Source of the DNA: Zeimonas sp964538505
GTDB taxonomy: Bacteria; Pseudomonadota; Gammaproteobacteria; Burkholderiales; Burkholderiaceae_E
Direction: 5' to 3'
Length of the DNA: 43,161 nucleotides
Assembly: GCA_964538505.1 (NCBI GenBank)
Contig: CAZIDY010000026.1
Span: 1-43,161, forward strand
A program made the position numbers and the translations under genes. The notes under the pieces are model-generated. The model was not told the origin of the DNA. It ran no database searches and was given only the letters and a program-made list of their open reading frames with translations. Positions within the stretch are counted from its first letter, which is position 1. Each line of letters begins with the position of its first letter. Shown here piece by piece: positions 24,290-30,329 of this stretch.

Positions 24290-24673
24290 CTAAATGCCCT
24301 TTGCATCCATAACTGCAACGGCACTGCAGAGCACTCCCGCAAGTGAACTAGCCACCGACCCGCCGTCCAGTACAAAGTCCGTTTCAAACTTGTACGCGCC
24401 GCTCATATCCGTAGTGACAACCTTGCCGTATCCCTTACGGCAATCGCCTTTCGTCACATACCACCGCTCAAATTCAATGCGGCCCGAAGTCAAGTCATGA
24501 ACGCGGCCCGACGATGAAACAATCGGCACTCCACCGCGATTCGTACTGAACTCAACGCTTCCCGATCGCCCTTCCCACTTTACGTCGTCGGTCGCAGCCA
24601 AGAGAATCCAGTCTGCGGCGTCGCTCGCCGTGCACGCGAGGGTGAGTCCGATACCACAGAGTAGGTGCCGCAT
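24290..24673 (-). CDS. small secreted cargo protein
   Basis: A 127-residue protein with ATG 24673 after AGGAAC. It has a short signal peptide (RHLLCGIGLTLACTASDA) with likely cleavage before ADWILL. The mature part resembles small surface-adhesin-E-like secreted proteins in general layout (ADWILLAATDDVKWEGRSGS, GRIEFERWYVTKGDCRKGYG), but I cannot assign a family firmly. Two cysteines in the mature part (in GDCRKG and VLCSAV) could form a disulfide. It lies between two copies of a duplicated 71-bp sequence, which suggests it was inserted into a conserved gene pair. Base composition is lower in GC than the flanks. Confidence 0.65.
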   Translation of the reverse strand: MRHLLCGIGLTLACTASDAADWILLAATDDVKWEGRSGSVEFSTNRGGVPIVSSSGRVHDLTSGRIEFERWYVTKGDCRKGYGKVVTTDMSGAYKFETDFVLDGGSVASSLAGVLCSAVAVMDAKGI

Positions 24674-24692
24674 TCTTGTTCCTGCTTGTTGA

Positions 24693-25322
24693 TCACTTTG
24701 GCCCGCGCGCTTGATCATCAAGAGTGGGGGACATTAGCCTCTGAGCGGCTTCGCCGGGGGGAATGCTCGCGTTCCGCGATGATGAAGTCAATAGTTCGGT
24801 TTTCGCGGATTCGTTTTCCCCCGCGCGCGCGTCTGCGCGTACAGGTGTCGAAACTCCGTTGTTCACTTGCTGCGGCCCGTGCGCGATGTTCGCCTGGCGC
24901 GCGAAGATCGCCGGCCCTGCTTTGATCGTGGCCAGCGTTTCGAGCGTTGCCCGGCTCTGGCTCTGCGCCTTCAATGCGAGCCGCAGGAACGTTTCCAGGT
25001 GCTTTAAGTATTCCTGGGAGTGCGCCCGGCGAGCGAGGCTTGTGAAGATCGTTTGCAGCGCCGTCGCCTGCGCGAACAGCATCGCTTCGATGCGCTTGGT
25101 GTCGCCCTCCCATACGTCCTTGACGCTCGCGGACAGCGTATCGAACAGCGCGCGGAAGTCCTGTTCGCCGAATGGTCCCTTCAAGTACTCGCCCGCGACA
25201 GCGGTCGCCTGTGCGCTCGGCGACAGGAACAGCTTCGCGGATGCGTCGGCCTTCTCTGCTTCGGCAGCCTTCGGAAATTCGGCCACCGCGATCCGCTTCT
25301 TAGCCTTCGGTTTGCTCGCCAT
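24693..25322 (-). CDS. conserved element protein (QANIAHGPQQVNN type)
   Basis: A 209-residue protein, start MASKPKAKKR. It is mostly helical (DFRALFDTLSASVKDVWEGD, FTSLARRAHSQEYLKHLETF, ALKAQSQSRATLETLATIKA), followed by the block AIFARQANIAHGPQQVNNG and a tail ending in a KTELL-type motif. I remember this ARQANIAxGPQQVNN pattern as a recurrent hypothetical protein of prophage-like and integrative elements in proteobacteria; no function is known to me. It belongs to the element backbone, downstream of the Cys-rich protein, separated by about 260 bp without a recognised gene. Confidence 0.75.
   Translation of the reverse strand: MASKPKAKKRIAVAEFPKAAEAEKADASAKLFLSPSAQATAVAGEYLKGPFGEQDFRALFDTLSASVKDVWEGDTKRIEAMLFAQATALQTIFTSLARRAHSQEYLKHLETFLRLALKAQSQSRATLETLATIKAGPAIFARQANIAHGPQQVNNGVSTPVRADARAGENESAKTELLTSSSRNASIPPGEAAQRLMSPTLDDQARGPK
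24789..24859 (-). repeat. 71-bp duplicated segment inside the 209-aa gene
   Basis: The parent copy of the sequence repeated at 24214-24284. It encodes residues near the end of the QANIAHGPQQVNN-type protein. The two copies flank the small secreted cargo gene as imperfect direct repeats. Confidence 0.8.
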
Positions 25323-25584
25323 AGTTCGCTTCCAGTTCTACGGAATTAGCCTTCGTCGCCTGCACGCCCGGTTTCCGGCAGCGCCTCGCCGACTTTCGCA
25401 CGCCCCCGCCCGGCGTTTTCTTGACGTTTGGCGCAGTGAAGCGACGCGCCCGGTTTCCGCTTCGGTCGTCCAGACTTTCGCGCCGCCCCCGCCGACCCCC
25501 ATGCTTCAAATGTCGGCCGCCCGCGCAGAGAGGAACAGCCTGGTCATGCAACGCGCGCCGGTTTCGTTCGCGCATACCCCCCGG

Positions 25585-26169
25585 TCACGCACGCTCGAAC
25601 GCATCGCACCGCATCCCCTCGTCGTCGGGCAGCTCATGCAGCAGCCCGTAGGCGTGCGGCAGGTCGTCGCGCCCGGTGCAGTAGCCGTCGCTCAGTCCCG
25701 GCCGGCAGAAATGCCTGCATCGCCTGCACGATGCGATTCGGTCGTGCGTGGCCTCAATCAGTCGGCGCACGCCCTCGGGATCGAGCGCGAACATCGCCGG
25801 CAGCGCCGCGCGGTCGTCGTCGCGATACAGGCCCGCTTTCGCGCAGGCATCGAACAGCGCGAGCGCCTCGGCCGGCACCGTCGCCGCTTCCTCGGCCATC
25901 GGCTCGGCCGCGACCGCCTCGGGGTAGGCCGCGAGCACTTCGGCTTGATCGCGTTCCGGCGCGAACGCCACGGCCACCGGGTCCAGGTCGGGGAAGTGCA
26001 GCAGCCACAGCGTCGCGCGTTCCGTAACGCCCGCACACGACGTAACAGGCGTAACAGCCGTGCAAGCCAATACTGGCGCGGGTTTCGCTGTTACGTCCGC
26101 CGTTTCGGCAGGCGTAACAGGCGTAACAGAATCGGCCTCAAGCCGTGCGAGTAAGGCTTCAAGCGCCAT
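25585..26169 (-). CDS. element protein with C-terminal Cys/His cluster
   Basis: A 194-residue protein. Its ATG (26169) lies 11 bases inside the end of the primase gene. Residues 14-49 form a Val-Thr-Pro-rich linker (VTPVTPAETADVT, TAVTPVTSCAGVT). The middle is acidic and helical (FAPERDQAEVLAAYPEAVAA). The last 50 residues hold a Cys/His cluster, CRRCRHFCRPGLSDGYCTGR then HAYGLLHELPDDEGMRCDAF, which probably binds a metal. I do not know a function; its overlap with the primase suggests a role in element replication or control. The linker DNA holds six GTAAC(A/G)G octamers. Confidence 0.7.
   Translation of the reverse strand: MALEALLARLEADSVTPVTPAETADVTAKPAPVLACTAVTPVTSCAGVTERATLWLLHFPDLDPVAVAFAPERDQAEVLAAYPEAVAAEPMAEEAATVPAEALALFDACAKAGLYRDDDRAALPAMFALDPEGVRRLIEATHDRIASCRRCRHFCRPGLSDGYCTGRDDLPHAYGLLHELPDDEGMRCDAFERA
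26024..26129. repeat. cluster 1 of GTAACAG-type octamers inside coding sequence
   Basis: Six copies: CGTAACG at 26024-26030, CGTAACAGGCGTAACAG at 26041-26057 (two), CTGTTACG at 26088-26095 (inverted), and CGTAACAGGCGTAACAG at 26113-26129 (two). They encode the Val-Thr linker of the Cys-rich protein. A second cluster is 1.8 kb away in the primase gene. Confidence 0.8.
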
Positions 26170-29065
26170 CGTCGCCCCGCAGCTTGTCGGCGTGGATCGA
26201 GTACAGCCGCACCGTGTCCGGCCGGCCGGCGACTCGCTCAGGCTTCGAGCGTTCGCCGCTGCTCGCCGGCAGTGCGCCGACTTCCTGCAATGTGCCGAGC
26301 GCCCGCTTGAAGTCGAAGCCTTGCAGTGCCTCGCGCATCCCCGCCGTCGTGAACAGGTACAGTCGGCCGCCCGGCCCGTCGCGCCACCATCCGGCCCGAT
26401 TGATTCGCATCGTTTCGTCGGGCAGGTCGGCATCCGAGAATCGGCTATCGCCGTGCCGCTCGATGAAGTCGGCGACTCGCTCGGGAATCTGCCGCCGTTC
26501 ATCGTTGCCACGGCCGCGCAGGCTTTGCCACGCTCGGAACGCTTCGCCCGCCGCCTCGATCGCCGCGCCCGCCGGCCAGCCCGTCAAGCCGTATTCCGTC
26601 GCCAACTCGCCAGCCAGCGCGATCAACGCGAAGCGCCCCGCCGCTCGCTTGTCCTGGCCTTCCTTGCCGTCGGCCTCGAACGCGGGTAGCGACTTGATGC
26701 GTTCGAGCGCCGCCGCGAAGTCGCTTCCGTCGTGCGTCAGGCGATGCAGGAACGCACGCCCCGCGTGCCCGTGATTCGTCGCCGCTGCTCGCTTGATCGC
26801 GTCCGACAGCGCCGGCCCGTTTGCGAAGCCGTGCAGGTCGTCCCAAGCGCCGAAGCGACGCGCGGCCGGAACATCGAGCAGTCGCACCGCTTGCCCCGCC
26901 TTGATCGAGCGCCCGCCCTCGGCGATCGCGGTAGCGATCGTGCGTTCGCCACTGGACAGGATCACGCAACGCCAGCGAGTCACGCTTCGCGCGTTGCCGC
27001 TTCGGCTCGCCCGCTGCTTGCCGCGTCCGTTGCCGAGCGAGTACACGATCGCCCCGACTTCGCGCGGATCGCACTCGCTGATTTCGTCCAATGCGAGCAG
27101 GCAATCATTGAACAGCGCCGCCGCGCCCTCGATTCCGTTCGCAGTCGCGCGCCAGCTTCGGCGAAAGTTCGTCCCGCCCCATACGGAACAAGCCGCTTCG
27201 ATTGCCGTCGTCTTGCCGGTGCTGGAATCGCCGACGAAGTGAATCCCGCCGCCCTCGGCGTTGCACTTGCCGAGCAACGGCCCGGCGAATGCGACGGACA
27301 GCGCGAGCATGAGCAGCGGGTTTCCGACGGCGCGCGCCGCGATCTCGCTTCGCCATACTTCGAGCGCGCCGGTTCGCGTATGTTCGTCGTGTCCGCGCTC
27401 GCCCGATTGATAGATCACGGCCGCTGCGCTCGGCCCGATCACCTCGTCGGGAAGGACGTAGGACGCCCCGCACCATCCGACTTGCAGCGCGCATTGAACG
27501 CGCCGCTTCGGCGTCAGGGCTTGCAGGTAGCGCGCGAGCAGGCGATGCCCGTCCGGGTCGATCAGTACGCCCATTGCGAGCAGCTCGCCGCGCAGCTCGT
27601 CGCCACGGCCGGCGAGCAATTCCATCGGCATCGCCCATTCGCGCCAGTGCCCGCTGGTCGTGCGGAATCTCAACAATCGGCCGAAATTGTTCTCCTGTCC
27701 GTCGCGCGTCACGGCGTCCAGGTGCAGCGGCGAGCACACCCATTGCTCGATCGGGACGGGCGGATCGTCGGCCTTGCCCTGCTTCACGGCGAAGGACCAG
27801 ACGCCCGCCCGGTATCGACGGCCGCCCTCGTCGTGCGGCGCATCGAGGACGACGAAGCGCGGCCGGTCATCGAGCGATGGAATCGGACTCGGCGTTACGG
27901 CTGTTACGTCTGCGGAATCGTCTGGCGTAACAGCGCAAGCCGCGCCGTTGCTCGCTTGCACGCTTGTTACGGTTGTTACGTCTGTTTCCGACGTAACCGC
28001 AGCGGCGTCGCCATCGGCAACCGGGAAGCCGTCAGAATCGGCCGCAGGCGCGTTTCCGTCGTCTTTCGGTGCCGACGTAGGGAACGCGTCGGGAACGCTC
28101 GCTAGCGCCCGTTCTATCGCTTCCTGCACGGCTTGCGGCCCGACGCGCATCGCCAGGTCGTTAAAGTCGCTCGCGCCGTCCGGCCGCGCGGCGCCGAAGT
28201 CGGGGAAGGCGACCAGTGCGCCCACCGCTTTCGCCGCCTCGTTCGCCTTCGTGCGCCCCGGATTGCTCTCCGTCTGGCAGTCGTCGTCGCCGCAGACGAT
28301 CAGCGGGAAGTCTGGGCAGCGCGCGTCGTTCAACGCGAGCGCCACCGGCCGAAGGTTCCCGGCGTCGAAGGCAACGGCCACCGGATAGCCGGTCGCTTCG
28401 TGGATGCTCGCCGCCGTTGCGAACCCTTCGGCGATGCACAGCGGATGCGTCATCAGCAGCTCGGGCGCGACGATAAAGAAGCGCCCCGACTTCGCGCCGT
28501 CGGGCAAGAACCGTTTCGCGCCGTCGCTGTCGATGAATTGCAGCGAATGCACGTTGCCGCCGCTGTCCATCATCGGGACCACCAGCCGGCCCTTGCGATC
28601 TTGGCGAGCGCCGTTCGGTCCGACTCTCTTTCGTGCCAGGTAAGGATGATCGGGCGCGGCCGGCGCGCTTTGCTCCCAGATTGCCGCCGCCTTCTCCGCC
28701 GCTATCGCTCGCCGCTTCGCCTGCTCGGCGTCGGCCTGCGCCGCGCGTTCGGCGCGCGCGCGTCGTTCGGCTTCGATTTCCTCGGTGGTCGGCTTGCCTT
28801 CGCCGTCGCTCGGCCGGTAGCCGTGCCGCTGCGCCTCGAAGAACAGCGTTCCGCCGGTAACGCGCCCATTCGGCTTGATGCCCTTCCAGACGGCCCGCGC
28901 GTCGCGTTCGTTGTACGTCTCGTCGCGTTGCGACCAGGCATCCCAAACGTCGAACCCGTCATCGCCGAGCGTAGCCTTGACGGCCATGCCCATGCGAACC
29001 CACGTATCGCGGTCGTGCGCGGGAATCACCGACAGGGCTTCGCGGATGCGTTGCGCCTCATGCAT
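26159..29065 (-). CDS. primase-helicase (PriCT-2, Toprim, DUF927)
   Basis: A 968-residue replication protein. Residues 5-80 match the primase C-terminal module PriCT-2 (HDRDTWVRMGMAVKATLG, WDAWSQRDETYNERDARAVW). Residues 200-290 are a Toprim domain with its glutamate in LCIAEGFATAASIHEATG (E213) and acidic residues in VCGDDDCQTE. A Val-Thr-rich linker covers about 356-391. From residue 400 it has a DUF927 helicase-like domain with Walker A at 612-620 (GDSSTGKTT) and Walker B near 655-661 (LLALDEISE). Such proteins prime and unwind DNA for autonomous replication of satellites and plasmids. The start ATG 29065 overlaps the ssb-like gene by eight bases. Confidence 0.92.
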   Translation of the reverse strand: MHEAQRIREALSVIPAHDRDTWVRMGMAVKATLGDDGFDVWDAWSQRDETYNERDARAVWKGIKPNGRVTGGTLFFEAQRHGYRPSDGEGKPTTEEIEAERRARAERAAQADAEQAKRRAIAAEKAAAIWEQSAPAAPDHPYLARKRVGPNGARQDRKGRLVVPMMDSGGNVHSLQFIDSDGAKRFLPDGAKSGRFFIVAPELLMTHPLCIAEGFATAASIHEATGYPVAVAFDAGNLRPVALALNDARCPDFPLIVCGDDDCQTESNPGRTKANEAAKAVGALVAFPDFGAARPDGASDFNDLAMRVGPQAVQEAIERALASVPDAFPTSAPKDDGNAPAADSDGFPVADGDAAAVTSETDVTTVTSVQASNGAACAVTPDDSADVTAVTPSPIPSLDDRPRFVVLDAPHDEGGRRYRAGVWSFAVKQGKADDPPVPIEQWVCSPLHLDAVTRDGQENNFGRLLRFRTTSGHWREWAMPMELLAGRGDELRGELLAMGVLIDPDGHRLLARYLQALTPKRRVQCALQVGWCGASYVLPDEVIGPSAAAVIYQSGERGHDEHTRTGALEVWRSEIAARAVGNPLLMLALSVAFAGPLLGKCNAEGGGIHFVGDSSTGKTTAIEAACSVWGGTNFRRSWRATANGIEGAAALFNDCLLALDEISECDPREVGAIVYSLGNGRGKQRASRSGNARSVTRWRCVILSSGERTIATAIAEGGRSIKAGQAVRLLDVPAARRFGAWDDLHGFANGPALSDAIKRAAATNHGHAGRAFLHRLTHDGSDFAAALERIKSLPAFEADGKEGQDKRAAGRFALIALAGELATEYGLTGWPAGAAIEAAGEAFRAWQSLRGRGNDERRQIPERVADFIERHGDSRFSDADLPDETMRINRAGWWRDGPGGRLYLFTTAGMREALQGFDFKRALGTLQEVGALPASSGERSKPERVAGRPDTVRLYSIHADKLRGDDGA
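27893..27998. repeat. cluster 2 of GTAACAG-type octamers inside the primase gene
   Basis: Six copies: CGTTACGGCTGTTACG at 27893-27908 (two), CGTAACAG at 27926-27933, TTGTTACGGTTGTTACG at 27964-27980 (two), and CGTAACC at 27992-27998. They encode the Val-Thr linker between the Toprim and DUF927 domains. Spacing and mixed orientation mirror cluster 1. Confidence 0.8.
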
Positions 29066-29393
29066 CGCTCGCCCCCTCGCCGGCATCGCGCCGCTTGCGG
29101 GCCTGATGCACAGTCAAGATTTCGTGCGCGAGCAGCCGCCAGCCCTTGCGCTCGGCGCCGGCCTTGTCCGTCCAGGTCGTCGCTTCGAGCGTGCCGACAG
29201 CCGCGAGGCTTGATCCCTTGTGCAGCGTCATCAGGCGCGCGCCGGCCTTCGGATCGAACGTCGTGATGCCGACGAAGATCGCTTCGGGTCCGGCCGCGAC
29301 CCGCGCGGATGCGGTCCAGTAGCGATTGCCGTTCGACGCCGTGCGCTCGGTCGGCTCGGCCGACAGCTCGCCAGAGAGAAGCCCGCCGATCAT
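29058..29393 (-). CDS. single-stranded DNA-binding protein-like (OB-fold)
   Basis: A 111-residue protein. ATG 29393 lies six bases after GGGGTGG; an in-frame GTG at 29402 is possible but has no ribosome site. The sequence fits a minimal SSB-type OB fold: IGGLLSGELSAEPTERTASN, then RYWTASARVAAGPEAIFVGI and LHKGSSLAAVGTLEATTWTD, with AERKGWRLLAHEILTVHQAR at the end. It lacks the acidic C-terminal tip of host SSB. It sits between the small coupled ORF (ATGA overlap) and the primase (8-nt overlap), so it is part of the replication operon and probably covers single strands during element replication. Confidence 0.82.
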   Translation of the reverse strand: MIGGLLSGELSAEPTERTASNGNRYWTASARVAAGPEAIFVGITTFDPKAGARLMTLHKGSSLAAVGTLEATTWTDKAGAERKGWRLLAHEILTVHQARKRRDAGEGASDA

Positions 29394-29575
29394 CGCGACC
29401 ACCCCGCGAGCGCGACAGCGACGGCGAGTAGCGCCGCGTCGAAACGTTGAACGGCGATCGCCGCGCCAGCGATCAGCGATCGAATGCGGGCCGCCGGGTT
29501 AGAATGGCGCGAGCAGCAGGTATCCGGGGTCGCGCGGTCGCCACCGTCGCGGCCCCTTCCTTTTCGGGCGATCAT
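29390..29575 (-). CDS. small coupled ORF in the replication operon, unknown function
   Basis: A 61-codon frame whose ATG overlaps the alpA stop (ATGA) and whose TGA overlaps the ssb-like ATG (ATGA). Coupling at both ends is the main evidence that it is translated. The N-terminal half is basic with a CC pair (RGRDGGDRATPDTCCSRHSN); the C-terminal half is hydrophobic (SLIAGAAIAVQRFDAALLAV, then AVALAGW), so it may be a small membrane protein. I recognise no family. A plus-strand hairpin lies across its N-terminal codons. Confidence 0.5.
   Translation of the reverse strand: MIARKGRGRDGGDRATPDTCCSRHSNPAARIRSLIAGAAIAVQRFDAALLAVAVALAGWSR
29526..29564 (+). terminator. candidate intrinsic terminator on the plus strand
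   Basis: GGGGTCGCGCGGT (29526-29538) pairs, with a wobble and a bulge, with ACCGTCGCGGCCCC (29543-29556), followed by TTCCTTTT. Nothing is known to be transcribed on this strand; TAGAAT at 29500-29505 could start a short antisense RNA ending here. Confidence 0.35.
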
Positions 29576-29790
29576 CCCTGCCGCGCCTCGATCCAGGCGA
29601 GCAGGTCCGAACGGCGAAAGCCGATCGCGCGCACGCCGAGCCGAACAGCCGCAGGGAAAGACGGATCGTTCCGGCGCAGTTGCCAGAAGGCGGTATTGCC
29701 GAGTCCGATGAAGCGCGCCGCCGGCTTCGGGCGCAGGATTTCCGCGTTCGGATGAACAGCCGCAGTGTCGCGGCGAGTCGTCTTTTTCAC
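29572..29790 (-). CDS. AlpA family transcriptional regulator
   Basis: A 72-residue protein starting at GTG 29790; an in-frame TTG at 29796 sits closer to the GAGGA site and is an alternative. It shows the AlpA/MerR-like winged helix pattern: EILRPKPAARFIGLGNTAFW, then LRRNDPSFPAAVRLGVRAIG and FRRSDLLAWIEARQG. AlpA proteins activate excision or replication genes in P4-type satellites and related islands, often by controlling the integrase. It is the first gene of the replication operon. The 530-bp region upstream, up to the integrase stop, carries several dyads that are good candidates for its binding sites. Confidence 0.88.
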   Translation of the reverse strand: MKKTTRRDTAAVHPNAEILRPKPAARFIGLGNTAFWQLRRNDPSFPAAVRLGVRAIGFRRSDLLAWIEARQG

Positions 29791-29907
29791 TGTCAAGGGT
29801 CCTCTGATGCGGTCAACGAAATGACCGGGGACCCGTGACGGGCACTGACGCGACAGGGCGAGTGTCTACTACCGTTGACGGTAGTGCTTTACTCGGTTAG
29901 TGTCCTA

Positions 29908-30064
29908 ACGGTGCAACATAATGTTGCATCGTGAAGCACTATGCGGCATTACGCCGCACCGTCCTATCGTGGCGGCGGCTTCAGCCCATTTTCGACGGCC
30001 TGGGGGCTTCTGCTCTCCGGTCCTGAGGCCCTCGGTACTGCTAATACCGGGGGCCTCGCCTTTT
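29908..30064 (+). ncRNA. candidate structured RNA ahead of alpA
   Basis: It would start just after the candidate plus-strand promoter (TTGACG-17-TAGTGT) and end at the 13-bp terminator hairpin at 30025-30057 followed by TTTT. It contains two 17-nt dyads. No protein is encoded. The transcript is inferred only from promoter-like and terminator-like sequence. Confidence 0.3.
30025..30064 (+). terminator. intrinsic terminator hairpin, plus strand
   Basis: GAGGCCCTCGGTA (30025-30037), a seven-base loop, and TACCGGGGGCCTC (30045-30057) form a 13-bp stem with one G-T pair, followed by GCCTTTTA. A second GGGGCCTCGCCTT lies at 30190-30202, with a weaker stem before it. Confidence 0.6.
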
Positions 30065-30329
30065 ACGGTGTACCCCAAAGGACCTTCCTTCACCTTCTCG
30101 CGTCTTGCTTCCTTGCGATTCGGCAAGGCCCCATTCTATCCGCTCATGCTGTGTTTCGGTACAGTGCATGAGGCTCGGAAAGAACCGTGGGGCCTCGCCT
30201 TCTCGCGCGGTGCGTTGCAGCGATCCAGCACTTCGGATTCAACGTGATGCGCCGGGCGTTGTCAAACAACGCACGCAATGGAATCGTTCTGATGTGATAG
30301 GGGATGCGGATATCCCCCAACGAGGGGCG

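Larger units (their letters stand above)
29797..30329. promoter_or_regulatory. control region between alpA and int, with dyads and hairpins
   Basis: No convincing gene lies here. Dyads follow one another: CCCGTGACGGG (29832-29842), ACTACCG-TTGA-CGGTAGT (29868-29885), GTTAG-TGTC-CTAAC (29896-29909), TGCAACATAATGTTGCA (29912-29928) and TGCGGCATTACGCCGCA (29942-29958). The last two are both 17 nt and start exactly 30 bp apart. A plus-strand promoter candidate (TTGACG, 17 bp, TAGTGT at 29875-29903) has its -35 in the second dyad and its -10 in the third. It is the likely switch between lysogenic and replicating states; this is inference. Confidence 0.6.

Noticed and set aside
25300..25575. Minus-strand frame of 91 codons between the Cys-rich protein and the 209-aa protein
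   Set aside because: It overlaps the start of the 209-aa gene in another frame and has Arg/Gly-rich composition without motif. A GGGGGGT before its ATG makes it not impossible, so the 260-bp gap is left as unassigned.
26024..27998. CRISPR array interpretation of the GTAACAG repeats
   Set aside because: The units are only 7-8 bp, in both orientations, without regular spacers, and lie inside coding sequence; no cas gene is present.
29905..30126. Minus-strand frame of 73 codons in the control region
   Set aside because: It passes through the terminator hairpin and several dyads; the composition is not protein-like and there is no ribosome site.
29797..30329. Retron-type msr/msd region
   Set aside because: The hairpins next to a regulator suggested it, but there is no reverse transcriptase gene anywhere in the element.
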